A stretch of DNA of 49,702 nucleotides, taken from contig CALDUE010000018.1 of NCBI GenBank assembly GCA_937923485.1, forward strand, positions 1 through 49,702, written 5' to 3'. Origin of the DNA: an uncultured Saprospiraceae bacterium (lineage in GTDB: Bacteria > Bacteroidota > Bacteroidia > Chitinophagales > Saprospiraceae). A program made the position numbers and the translations under genes. Under the pieces are notes generated by a model, which saw only the letters and a list, made by a program, of their open reading frames with translations, did not search any database and was not told where the DNA came from. This document shows, in pieces, positions 40,857 through 49,438 of the stretch (positions are counted from its first letter, which is position 1; each line of letters opens with the position of its first letter).

Positions 40857-42131
40857 CTAAGTCTTCCGCTTCTTCTTCTCAGCAGCAGGAAAAAGCACAT
40901 TATTTAGAATCAAACGATAGCCGGGGCTATGCGGGTGTAGACTCAAATCGGTTTCTGGATCATTAACGTAGTGACGATAATCCTCTGGATCGTGGCCACC
41001 GTAAAACGTCCACGTGCCTTCGCCGTAGCTGCCATGAATGTAGCGTGCTTCGGCAACAGGTTTGGTCTCTCCTAAAATTAAGACCGAACTCTTGATGTTC
41101 TTGGTTCGAAAAGCCGTTGTTTGCCCCATGAAGCCTTTCACGGTGCGGGTGTGATTTTGTGTAAGCATCGTTGGGATTGGATCCCACTTCGCAGAAAAAT
41201 CAAACAAGGTGAAATAATCTTGCTTCGCATCAAGCTTACGGGTCAAGGTTGGATCGATGGTCGAAAACTCATATTCCAAAGGATTTTTCATGAGTTTGAA
41301 ATCCTTGAACGCAAACGTATTGTCAAAATTTAGCTTGGCATCAGGATCTGGATCAACACCGTCTCCATCGTAAATGTCAGCACAAATATCTACTCCATCT
41401 GCCGCGAGTGCGATGTCATAGGTGTCTGTAGCCGAGCACATGGCAAACATGAATCCGCCACCGCCGACGAAGTCGCGCACAGCTTTTACTACGCCCAGCT
41501 TGAGTTGACTTACCTTATCGTAGCCTTCTTTTGCTGCGAGCGCCTCCATCTGCTTCACGTTTTCGCGATACCAGGGTTGGGTATGGAAGTTTCGGTAAAA
41601 GCGACCGTACTGTCCGGTAAAATCTTCGTGGTGCAAATGCAGCCAATCGTAGAGCGCTAAATCTCCAGCGAGGACTTCGGAATCATAAACGGTTTCGTAA
41701 GGAATCTCGGCGTAAGTCAGGACAAGCGTTACCGCATCATCCCAAGGTTGTATGCGCTCCCCTTTCGCGTTGAATTGTGGCGTATACACGGCTACTTTCG
41801 GAGCGACCTCTAGTTTGATCGCATCCATGTTCTTTTCTGGATTCGCGATTTCGGTGAGGATGCCATTGAACTGAGCGTCAGAAATGACCTCAAACTTGAC
41901 ATTTCTAGTCTTGCATTCCTTTTCAAAGGCTGCGTTTTGCCGAAAGGCGAATGACCCTCCACGGTAGTTAAGTAGCCAGTACGTTTCGACCTTTTTATCC
42001 AAGACCCAGAACGTTACACCGTATGCCTTGAGGTGATCACTTTGCTTATCATCCATCGGCAATAGCATGTACGCCGCTTGCATAGATTGTGCTGCGAACA
42101 GCAAGGAAATAATGAGAAATAGTGCGCGCAT
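40857..42131 (-). CDS. Exported protein of the Bacteroidota 'asparagine synthetase B' group
   Basis: From the ATG at 42131, 424 residues with a signal peptide (MRALFLIISLLFAAQSMQA). Blocks such as AYMLLPMDDKQSDHLKAYGV, FKLMKNPLEYEFSTID, GGFMFAMCSATDTYDIALA and GTWTFYGGHDPEDYRHYV are those of a conserved Bacteroidota family labelled asparagine synthetase B in databases. I see none of the glutaminase or AsnB ATP-pyrophosphatase motifs, so that name is misleading. The Rossmann-like parts (VAVYTPQFN, LTYAEIPYETVYD) rather resemble a ThuA/glutamine-amidotransferase-like fold. Function unknown. It sits beside the hairpin-rich element. Confidence 0.75.
   Translation of the reverse strand: MRALFLIISLLFAAQSMQAAYMLLPMDDKQSDHLKAYGVTFWVLDKKVETYWLLNYRGGSFAFRQNAAFEKECKTRNVKFEVISDAQFNGILTEIANPEKNMDAIKLEVAPKVAVYTPQFNAKGERIQPWDDAVTLVLTYAEIPYETVYDSEVLAGDLALYDWLHLHHEDFTGQYGRFYRNFHTQPWYRENVKQMEALAAKEGYDKVSQLKLGVVKAVRDFVGGGGFMFAMCSATDTYDIALAADGVDICADIYDGDGVDPDPDAKLNFDNTFAFKDFKLMKNPLEYEFSTIDPTLTRKLDAKQDYFTLFDFSAKWDPIPTMLTQNHTRTVKGFMGQTTAFRTKNIKSSVLILGETKPVAEARYIHGSYGEGTWTFYGGHDPEDYRHYVNDPETDLSLHPHSPGYRLILNNVLFPAAEKKKRKT
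41935..41948 (+). repeat. GNAA-hairpin element, GTTTTGCCGAAAGG
   Basis: C-G pair variant in the 'asparagine synthetase B'-type gene, antisense. Confidence 0.7.
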
Positions 42132-42188
42132 ACCTGTATGAACGATAAAACACACAATTAAGATATGCCTAAAATACGTCTAGTGACG

Positions 42189-43727
42189 CTAAACTGATTC
42201 GAGGGCTAACATCTCTGCTACACCAAGCACTCCTGTTTCTGGAATCACCACCCAACTCGGGCGACTAGATCGCTCGTAGGCGAGTTCATACATGGCCTTG
42301 TCTGCCAAGTAAAACGCGAGCATTTTTTCACGCGCGTCCTTGTCTACAGGTAAGAACGAGGGCTCTTTTAGTTCATCGTGGTATGCTGTCAAAAATAACC
42401 TGCTCGCTACACGATACCAAGTCTTTGCCGCCGCCATAGCCCACTCGGCACCGTCGGCTTCTTGAAGCGCATAGGCATAGGGTGCGTAATGTAGGCTGCG
42501 CACCATGCCAGCCACGTCTTTATACGCTGGGTGTCGCTGTCGTCGGTAGGCAAGTGTGTAGAGCGGCTCGCCTTCAAAGTCTATAATCACCACATCATCT
42601 CCATCAATCAAAACTTGCCCAAGGTGATAGTCGCCATGCACCCTAATATTCCCAGCTTCTACTTCAGGAAAGTCGGTTGATTCTAGCCATGCGCCGATCG
42701 CCTGTTGGGCCTTGGCAACCTCGGTTTTGGCGTAAGCTGACTCTTTTTGAATACGTGCGATCAGACCCGCCTTGGCAGCATTCCAATTTGATTGTTTCAA
42801 CTTTTGTGCAATCAGGCCTTCTTCTTTCGCATCGCCAAAATGCTTGTGCATTTGCGCAGTCCGCTGACCTAACTTTAGGATTCGTGTGAGGGAGATTTCG
42901 CCAATGGCTTCTCGAATTAACGCAGGAATTTCATCGAGTAGTAAGGATTGAGAAAGATTGCCTGACACTATAATTTCCTGAATCCCTTCAACAGTTTTGT
43001 ACCGTTGCGCATAGCCGGCTACGTCATGGAGAAAAGCCTCCCAAGCTTCTCCCTGATGTTCAACTTTGCCTAGCATCAAGCCAAGCGTTATTGGATCTCC
43101 ACCCCTCGCTGGTTCAAAGCGAATAGCACCTCCAAAAGCGGGAACATTCGCAAACTTGCAGGACTCGCTCAAGTAGGCGATGAGCTCTGCATCAGGATGA
43201 AGTCCAGACTCCGTTTTACGGAAAAGTTTGAAGAAACCACCAGGAGGATAAACGATGACACTGTTCGAGGAATTTTGGACCGGGACGTGACTAACTATCT
43301 GATCGACATCCTTAACACAAGCACTACCCGACTGACCGATTAAGGTCCCTGTTTTTGCTGTAATAGATAAGTCGCCCGCCATCAAATTGTACAAGCTTTC
43401 GCGAAAACGCTCTTCACCCAGCCCATCGATCAAAGCACCCCGTTCTGTTGGACAGATGAGGCGCAATGCATTGGGAGCGACAAGTCTTCTAACTTCTGCT
43501 ACTGCGATGACGCGTAACTCCGAAGTGTCATCTGCAAAGGACAAATCTGCTAGCCAGATTCCATAACTTTCATCCTCCGAAGGAAGGCCTGTTAGACGTA
43601 TCGCAGTGATAACTTTATCCTTGCTCGTATACCACCGCTGCCGCTTTAAAAATGCGGGAAGGTGCTTGCTGATTAATGCTGAAGAAAACGCATGATCTTC
43701 AAGTAAGTGCTGGAGAGCAATGTGCAT
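42189..43727 (-). CDS. Maltokinase-like protein (aminoglycoside phosphotransferase fold)
   Basis: A 512-residue kinase-fold protein. The N-terminal cap has LPAFLKRQRWYTSKDK, typical of maltokinases. The catalytic part has IRVHGDYHLGQVLIDG (about residues 361-376), the metal motif VVIIDFEGEP, and YRRQRHPAYKDVAGMVRSLHYA, all signatures of Pep2/Mak1 and of the maltokinase half of TreS fusions. These enzymes phosphorylate maltose to maltose-1-phosphate for the GlgE glycogen route. No treS or glgE gene is in the window, so the pathway context is not seen. Element copies at 42724 (AYAKT) and 43395. Confidence 0.87.
   Translation of the reverse strand: MHIALQHLLEDHAFSSALISKHLPAFLKRQRWYTSKDKVITAIRLTGLPSEDESYGIWLADLSFADDTSELRVIAVAEVRRLVAPNALRLICPTERGALIDGLGEERFRESLYNLMAGDLSITAKTGTLIGQSGSACVKDVDQIVSHVPVQNSSNSVIVYPPGGFFKLFRKTESGLHPDAELIAYLSESCKFANVPAFGGAIRFEPARGGDPITLGLMLGKVEHQGEAWEAFLHDVAGYAQRYKTVEGIQEIIVSGNLSQSLLLDEIPALIREAIGEISLTRILKLGQRTAQMHKHFGDAKEEGLIAQKLKQSNWNAAKAGLIARIQKESAYAKTEVAKAQQAIGAWLESTDFPEVEAGNIRVHGDYHLGQVLIDGDDVVIIDFEGEPLYTLAYRRQRHPAYKDVAGMVRSLHYAPYAYALQEADGAEWAMAAAKTWYRVASRLFLTAYHDELKEPSFLPVDKDAREKMLAFYLADKAMYELAYERSSRPSWVVIPETGVLGVAEMLALESV
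42724..42737 (+). repeat. GNAA-hairpin element, GTTTTGGCGTAAGC
   Basis: Exact copy in the maltokinase-like gene, antisense; reads AYAKT. Confidence 0.85.
43395..43408 (-). repeat. GNAA-hairpin element, GTTTTCGCGAAAGC
   Basis: One-base variant in the maltokinase-like gene, sense. Confidence 0.65.
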
Positions 43728-43798
43728 GGGATCAAGGTATCAAAGAAGGTGAATTGGTAGAGATAAATTGGGCAATGACCACTCAAAAGTGATAGCCT

Positions 43799-45433
43799 TT
43801 ATGGTTCCCAGTCGCCCACGGCTTTTCTCCAACTCCAAATTGCCTTCGCTCTCATCGCTTCCAGTTTGGCACCCGTGAGAAGTACTTTCTGTAAGCCTTG
43901 CTCTCGACTGTTGAGCAGGAACTGCGTGCTTTCTCCAAGATCGAAAAGTTCGCGCTCGAATTGAAGTAATTGAGCCGCTTGAGCTGCGAGTGAGGCGACA
44001 TCGGCTAGCTGAGCATCGAAAGAGAATGCGGCGTTCGAATACGCCTCAGCTTTAGTCACTAAGGACTGTCGTTTTGCTTCTAATTTTGCACCAGTCTCAG
44101 CGAGTTTAATATCTGCCAACTCTACCCCAGCTCGTGCTGCACGGTTTCGAATTGGATATCTGAAGGTTGCTCCAATTTTATAGGCATCCGTAAAGACATT
44201 GGTTATATCGCTATTGGGTTCGTCACTTGCTGTGAAGTCAAATCCAGCGCCTATAAAAGTATAGCCTACGTTCAGCTCTGGCTTCAGATATTCCTTCTTT
44301 AAAGTTCGTTCAAGTTGCAAATCAGCAAATGATGCTCGAATTTCTGCAAGTTCAGGGTTGTCGGAAACTGGGCCTAAGACTTCGGGAATAGGAGCAAGCA
44401 ATGCGTCTTCGGTCGGCAAAGCTCCTACAGGTAAGTCCCAAAATATGGCCCGTAATTCTTGCTCTGCTACTTCGGCCTCCACGCGCGCTTGTTGCGTGGT
44501 AAGTTCTTGGTTGAAGAGTGCTACTCGCGCTTCAAGCGTGTCTACGGCCGGCTTATCCCCTTGCTGATAAAGGCCAATGGTGTTGGCCAAGCGCAAGGCG
44601 ATGAGATCTTCTGTTTCTTCATAAATATTGAGTACTGTGATCGCGTAAGCCCAATTTGTATAGGCTACAGCCAAGTCGTAGCGCAATTCATTCCGAATCA
44701 TTTCAGCGGCAGCTCGGTTGCGCTCAATAGCAACTTCACCTTGCTTCACGCCGACCCGATACTTATCAGTCATGAGACCTTGAAGTACTGGAAGTTTTAG
44801 AGAGATATATGCTTGGCCTACATCTACCGAGGAGATAAATTTTTCTGGATTGATGAAAAGACCATCCGAGAACATGTGCCCAGCCTCGACCTTAAGTGCA
44901 TAAGGGGATTGCCATTTCACCCCAACATCAGAATATTCGAAATAATCGCTGCCGGTGTAATCTTTATGGTCATAGCTACCAACGATGTTTGGATCGTAGC
45001 CTCCACGAGCTCCCATTAGAATTGTAGGCCCACGTAATTCTACCGCCTCTGCGGCAAAGGCTAGTGGATGCTTTCGCAAGACCCAAGCCGTAGCTGAATC
45101 GAGGGAAATTCTAGGTTCAAGTCCCGACTGGATGTATAGCTGGCTAAGTTGAGCTTTCTTCGTCTCGCTTGCATTCGGTCGATCATTTTCCGCTCCCAAT
45201 CTATCGATGCGTGCTCTTAGTTCTGCTCGATCGAGGGAGTCGGAAGGCATCACAGCCTTGTCTCCGCTCTGAAGATTCATCTCAACGACCTCCTCGTTTG
45301 TTGGTCTAGCTTTCGCCAAAACAGTAGGAACCTGAGCGGTCGTGGAGAGCACATAGCAGAAGCTAAGGAAGGCTAGGACAACCTTGCGGCAGCCCAATTG
45401 AACGGCATCTCGGTTTTGGAAGCTACCCATCAT
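43799..45433 (-). CDS. TolC family outer-membrane efflux protein
   Basis: A 544-residue outer-membrane channel protein with a signal peptide ending STTAQ (about 1-34, preceded by an unusually polar N-terminus). The body shows the TolC duplication of long coiled helices (ALKVEAGHMFSDGLF, AIERNRAAAEMIRNELRYDLAVAYTNWAYAITVLNIYEE; here separated for clarity, and LQLERTLKKEYLKPELNVGYTF). It is the last gene of an ABC-HlyD-TolC operon; its ATG overlaps the HlyD stop as ATGA. An exact element copy at 45309 encodes VLAKA just after the signal peptide. Confidence 0.87.
   Translation of the reverse strand: MMGSFQNRDAVQLGCRKVVLAFLSFCYVLSTTAQVPTVLAKARPTNEEVVEMNLQSGDKAVMPSDSLDRAELRARIDRLGAENDRPNASETKKAQLSQLYIQSGLEPRISLDSATAWVLRKHPLAFAAEAVELRGPTILMGARGGYDPNIVGSYDHKDYTGSDYFEYSDVGVKWQSPYALKVEAGHMFSDGLFINPEKFISSVDVGQAYISLKLPVLQGLMTDKYRVGVKQGEVAIERNRAAAEMIRNELRYDLAVAYTNWAYAITVLNIYEETEDLIALRLANTIGLYQQGDKPAVDTLEARVALFNQELTTQQARVEAEVAEQELRAIFWDLPVGALPTEDALLAPIPEVLGPVSDNPELAEIRASFADLQLERTLKKEYLKPELNVGYTFIGAGFDFTASDEPNSDITNVFTDAYKIGATFRYPIRNRAARAGVELADIKLAETGAKLEAKRQSLVTKAEAYSNAAFSFDAQLADVASLAAQAAQLLQFERELFDLGESTQFLLNSREQGLQKVLLTGAKLEAMRAKAIWSWRKAVGDWEP
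45309..45322 (-). repeat. GNAA-hairpin element, GTTTTGGCGAAAGC
   Basis: Exact copy in the TolC gene, sense; reads VLAKA. Confidence 0.85.
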
Positions 45434-46809
45434 TTGGCGAGGACTTTTGCGCGTGATTTAGCCTTGAAATCTTTCTCCTCTTCTCCTTTCGGGTCATAGT
45501 AATCTGGTGGAAATGCATTGAGCTGTCGCCAGAGTTCGTACCAAACAGAGACTCTATTGAGCAGGACTACACCTTCAGCGCCAGAACCTGGTCGCAATTC
45601 TTGTGGCCATGGATTGCTGTTGGAACTTGGCTTGACGAGTACCCGATAGCGACCTTTAGAATCGATGATATTATCTACTGCAGCGATTTCTCCTACGAAG
45701 GTTCCATAGGACAATCCTGGCCAACCACTAAAGACAATTGCTGGCCAACCGTCGAACAAGAAACGCGCTTCTTCACCTACTTTGACTAAAGGAAGATTGA
45801 AGGGATCTACGAACATTTCCACGGCGGGAATAAAGGAACTTGGCAGAATACTCACGACTTCATCACCTTCCTTGACGGTTTCTCCAAGTCCCGGTTTAAG
45901 CACCTTGGCAATGATCCCATCTTGGGGCGCGAGAATGTGTTCGAAATCTTGGCGGATGGTGTAACTCGCTTCTTGAGAGTTAAGCTTCTCTACTTCTCCG
46001 ACAGAGGTGTAGTAAGCTGTCAGTGCGCTTTGACGATCGCTTTCTATTTTTGAAAGTTTGCCGTTATACTCAGGTCCGACGGTTTGAATGGCAAGTTTAG
46101 ATTGCTCTACGTCGGTTTTGGCTTGATCTAATTTGTTGCGCAGGGCAGTAAGTTTGGCTGTCGCCTCACGTGCTTTAAGTCGCTTGGCTTCTTGATCGGT
46201 GAGCGGCTTGAGGCCTCTGCGGTACAGGCTATCAGCACGCGCGAGCTGGTAGTTTGCAATTTCAACTTGGGTCTCCTGTTGGGCAAGATCTGCGGCCAAT
46301 GTAGAAACGTAGAGCAGTGATTGCTCTAATTTGTTTTTCGCTTTAGAGAGCGAAAGGTCTCGCTCTTGACGCGTCTGTTTTGCTTGATTGGCTAATGCCT
46401 GTGCCTTCGCTAGATAACCTTCAGCAGAACTACTTTTTGCATCACGCGTTCGTCCCGTACGAGCAACCAGTTGAGGGTCGAGGTACTCTGGTTTAATTTC
46501 TGAGAGTCTGGCGATGGTATCTCCTTTCAAAACGGTATCACCTTCCATCACATACCACGCCTCTACCCTACCTGGAATACTCGATTGAACGGTTTGAGGC
46601 CTTGATGCTGGATTTAAAGCGGTGACCTTGCCCTTGGCTCTAAAATTCTGAATCCATGGAAGGAAAAGTAGAATTATTCCGACCACGAGTAAAGAGAGCA
46701 CCCATCGTCTAAACATTCGCTGTCCAGTAGGCAGATTGATCCGTTCCATAGACTTCAAGCCTAGTTCGGAGACGTTTTGCAAGACGCGCTGTTGTGAGAG
46801 ATTTAGCAT
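45430..46809 (-). CDS. HlyD family periplasmic adaptor
   Basis: A 459-residue membrane-fusion protein. One N-terminal membrane helix (about 34-53, RWVLSLLVVGIILLFLPWI) is followed by a split lipoyl domain (SSIPGRVEAWYVMEGDTVLKGDTIARL and APQDGIIAKVLKPGLGETVKEG), a long coiled-coil hairpin (about 120-270, QTRQERDLSLSKAKNKLEQ) and a beta-barrel domain. It links the inner-membrane ABC protein to TolC. The gene lies 117 bases after the ABC gene, and a GTTTTGACGAAAGT copy stands in that gap (46846). Confidence 0.9.
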   Translation of the reverse strand: MLNLSQQRVLQNVSELGLKSMERINLPTGQRMFRRWVLSLLVVGIILLFLPWIQNFRAKGKVTALNPASRPQTVQSSIPGRVEAWYVMEGDTVLKGDTIARLSEIKPEYLDPQLVARTGRTRDAKSSSAEGYLAKAQALANQAKQTRQERDLSLSKAKNKLEQSLLYVSTLAADLAQQETQVEIANYQLARADSLYRRGLKPLTDQEAKRLKAREATAKLTALRNKLDQAKTDVEQSKLAIQTVGPEYNGKLSKIESDRQSALTAYYTSVGEVEKLNSQEASYTIRQDFEHILAPQDGIIAKVLKPGLGETVKEGDEVVSILPSSFIPAVEMFVDPFNLPLVKVGEEARFLFDGWPAIVFSGWPGLSYGTFVGEIAAVDNIIDSKGRYRVLVKPSSNSNPWPQELRPGSGAEGVVLLNRVSVWYELWRQLNAFPPDYYDPKGEEEKDFKAKSRAKVLAK

Positions 46810-46845
46810 GGATGGAAGCGTAAAGTCGAAAAACTAATTAAGAGG

Positions 46846-46859
46846 GTTTTGACGAAAGT
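46846..46859 (+). repeat. GNAA-hairpin element, GTTTTGACGAAAGT
   Basis: A-T pair variant in the intergenic gap between the ABC and HlyD genes. Confidence 0.7.
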
Positions 46860-46926
46860 CCTGCCCTTCGGCTTGGATCCTCTCATTGCGTGAGGTGCTG
46901 TATTGATTAACATGATTTAACGTCAG

Positions 46927-48681
46927 TTAGATCACCGTATCTGGATTGCTTGTCCAAACACCACGTATGGAGGAGTCTTTTAAGGCTGCAGCAGGCGTGG
47001 CTAAAGCAATCATTTTTCCCTTTTGAAGTACCGCAATACGATCGCAAAGTGCCGCAATACGAGGATCGTTACTTGTTATAACAAGTGTCCATGGGTTTTT
47101 TCTATCAATGAGATTTTTGAAAATCGTGTCTCTTAGCTCTGGTTCGAGATACTCGAGAAGTCCTCCCATGACTAAAAGTCTAGGGCGACGGACGATTGCC
47201 CTTGCAATGAGCAAACGCGTGCGTACCGATCTAGGTAAATCGAGCCCTTCTGCGACGAGGATTGTCTCGTAACCTTCGGCTTGTTCAGAAACCCAACTCT
47301 TCAGGCCTGACATTGATAAGGCCCACTGAATATCCGAGAAGCTAACATCGGGGTGGCCTAAACATATGTTATCTGTAATGTTGGCTGGAATGATTTCTTC
47401 TTGTGGCGTGAAGTCACCAATCGCTTGACGGAGCGTATCCAGTGAGTAGTTGGCGATTGGGGTATTGTTGAAAAGCAGTCTACCTTTAAAATCTAAGCGA
47501 AGACCTGCGAGGAGTTGAATAAGGGTCGTTCGACCTGAACGATTAAATCCAGCAATGCAAAAACGTTCATTACTCTTTATTTCCAAATTGATGCCTTCGA
47601 GTGCCTGATCGCCTGAGCGCGGATAGACAAAGGAGAGGTTGGTGATATCTATGGACATGCCTTGTCCGGAATCATTATTGGGAAATTTCATCTGGCCACC
47701 GACTTCAAGCGGCAGGTCTGTAACGGTTGCTATTTTCTCTACTCCAGTAAGCGTGTCATATACCGTCTCAAAGGCATACACCACCTTCTCGGCATTGCTA
47801 ATGATGGAAAGAATTACCAGCTCTGCGGCAACGAATTGACCGATGTTGATTTGGTTGTCAATTACTAGATAGCCACCGAGTAATAAAAAGGTTAGCGTAA
47901 CGAAGGCCTGAATGGCGATAATCCCACTAAAGTGCCAGATGAGTTGACCGAAGTGTGTAGCTCTGTGGTCTAGATATTTCGTGACGAGTTCGTCTGTACG
48001 TCGCATAGCTAGCCTAGCTCCACCAGCGAGTTTGAAGGTGTTGTTGGCGCGAGCAACATCTTCCAGCCAACTGGCAGTGGCGTACTTGTACTTACTCTCA
48101 TAAAGGCTACTCTCAAGAGAACTTTTGAAGAGCACGCGCAGAAGTACAAGCAGGAATAGGATCATCACTATCCCCATGAGGCCGAAGAATGTATTGTAGA
48201 AGGTCACTAAGAGGAGACCAAAAACAATCTGCATGATGGCACCACTAAAGTCGAGTAGAATTTTCGGAAGTCCTTTCTGGACATTGACGGTATCAAAAAA
48301 CCTATTCACCAGCTCTGGCGGATAGTCGTCTTTCAGTGCCTCTATTCGAATACGTGGAAGACGATAAGCGAATTCCAAAGCTGCGCGAGCAAAAAGCCTC
48401 CGCTGTATGGCCTCCGCAATAATCTTTTGCATGATCTTGAGCACACCTACGAAAACGATCGAAATGGTAACGGCTACGGCAAGAATCACCAATGAAGCAT
48501 TGAACTCACCACCCGCGATCAGGTTGATGATCGCTTGTACACCCAGCGGACCGGCCAGACTAATTACCCCAATAAGGACTGCATACATATAAATGTATAT
48601 AATATCCTTGCGATCTGGTCGAAGAAGTCGCCAGAAGCGCTGAAGTGGCGTCAATGCAGCTGCATCGATATTAACTGCCAT
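46927..48681 (-). CDS. ABC exporter half-transporter with degenerate ATPase domain
   Basis: A 584-residue protein with five or six membrane helices (about 28-290) and a C-terminal nucleotide-binding domain (345-580). The fold is recognisable (LEGINLEIKSNERFCIAGFN, the Q loop Q427, LLIARAIVRRPRLLV), but catalytic motifs are changed: Walker A is GFNRSGRTT with Arg384 in place of Lys; the LSGGQ signature is GLDLPRS (479-485); Walker B reads LLVMGG where DE is expected; and the switch histidine position is Ser537 (ITSNDP). ATP hydrolysis by this subunit alone is unlikely. It may pair with an active subunit encoded elsewhere. Operon with HlyD and TolC, divergent from a TetR gene. Confidence 0.85.
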   Translation of the reverse strand: MAVNIDAAALTPLQRFWRLLRPDRKDIIYIYMYAVLIGVISLAGPLGVQAIINLIAGGEFNASLVILAVAVTISIVFVGVLKIMQKIIAEAIQRRLFARAALEFAYRLPRIRIEALKDDYPPELVNRFFDTVNVQKGLPKILLDFSGAIMQIVFGLLLVTFYNTFFGLMGIVMILFLLVLLRVLFKSSLESSLYESKYKYATASWLEDVARANNTFKLAGGARLAMRRTDELVTKYLDHRATHFGQLIWHFSGIIAIQAFVTLTFLLLGGYLVIDNQINIGQFVAAELVILSIISNAEKVVYAFETVYDTLTGVEKIATVTDLPLEVGGQMKFPNNDSGQGMSIDITNLSFVYPRSGDQALEGINLEIKSNERFCIAGFNRSGRTTLIQLLAGLRLDFKGRLLFNNTPIANYSLDTLRQAIGDFTPQEEIIPANITDNICLGHPDVSFSDIQWALSMSGLKSWVSEQAEGYETILVAEGLDLPRSVRTRLLIARAIVRRPRLLVMGGLLEYLEPELRDTIFKNLIDRKNPWTLVITSNDPRIAALCDRIAVLQKGKMIALATPAAALKDSSIRGVWTSNPDTVI

Positions 48682-48754
48682 AGATGAAAGATTTGCAATT
48701 TACAATGATAGTAATGCTATTTGAACCGAAAAGGTTTTCACTCGTTAGAAACGT

Positions 48755-49438
48755 ATGGCTATTATTGTCAGAATTGTTCCAAACGACCACTTGTCGCTAA
48801 AAGATCCGCAAGCTAGTGATCTTGGCAAACGAATTTTGCAACATGCTTGCATAGAGCTTCATCGTTTGGGATTAGAGGAACTGACGTTTAAGAAACTATC
48901 GAAAGCTATAGGTTGTACGGAAGCGAGCGTATACCGTTACTTTTCTAGCAAACAACAGCTATTGCAGTACCTGGTTGCCTACTATTGGGATTGGGTACAT
49001 TTTCTTATTGACGCTGCCATTGCACCGATCAGAGATTCAGAAGACCGTCTTCATGCTGCCGTCGTTGCTTTGACGGAGCCTATGAAAACGAATCCTTCGG
49101 TTCCTTACATCGACGAACAGCTTCTTTACCAAATCGTATTGACAGAAGGCCAGAAGGCTTACCACTTCAAATCGATCGATACCGAAAATGATAAGGGAAT
49201 TTTTCTCGGCTATAAATCGCTAAGTGAAAAGCTGGCTGACTTGATCGCAGCAGTCAATCCCAACTTCCCTTATCCGAGGGTATTGGCGAGCAGCCTTTTT
49301 GAGATGGCGCATAACCACACCTATTTCGCAGAACATTTGCCGCGACTTACAGACTTACATGCTGGAGAGAAGTTTAAGGGAGACCTTGAGAAAATGCTTC
49401 TGTTTTGGGTAGATGGATTACTGGGGTGTGGGATGTGA
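48755..49438 (+). CDS. TetR family transcriptional regulator
   Basis: A 227-residue repressor-type regulator. Its DNA-binding helix-turn-helix is at about 25-70: RILQHACIELHRLGLEELTFKKLSKAIGCTEASVYRYFSSKQQLL, given here as positions with key residues G44-L48 and the VYRYF recognition helix. The C-terminal part is helical and specific to its ligand. The divergent ABC-HlyD-TolC operon starts 73 bases away and is the likely target, possibly together with the gene itself. The final codons, LGCGM and the stop, are made from the first units of a heptamer repeat array. Confidence 0.88.
   Translation: MAIIVRIVPNDHLSLKDPQASDLGKRILQHACIELHRLGLEELTFKKLSKAIGCTEASVYRYFSSKQQLLQYLVAYYWDWVHFLIDAAIAPIRDSEDRLHAAVVALTEPMKTNPSVPYIDEQLLYQIVLTEGQKAYHFKSIDTENDKGIFLGYKSLSEKLADLIAAVNPNFPYPRVLASSLFEMAHNHTYFAEHLPRLTDLHAGEKFKGDLEKMLLFWVDGLLGCGM

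Noticed and set aside
40857..42131. True asparagine synthetase
   Set aside because: The protein has a signal peptide and none of the glutaminase or ATP-pyrophosphatase motifs of AsnB, so I use the name only as a database label.
46846..46859. Hairpin in the ABC-HlyD gap as a terminator or operator
   Set aside because: It is one more copy of the dispersed element; the stem has only two base pairs and there is no following T-run.
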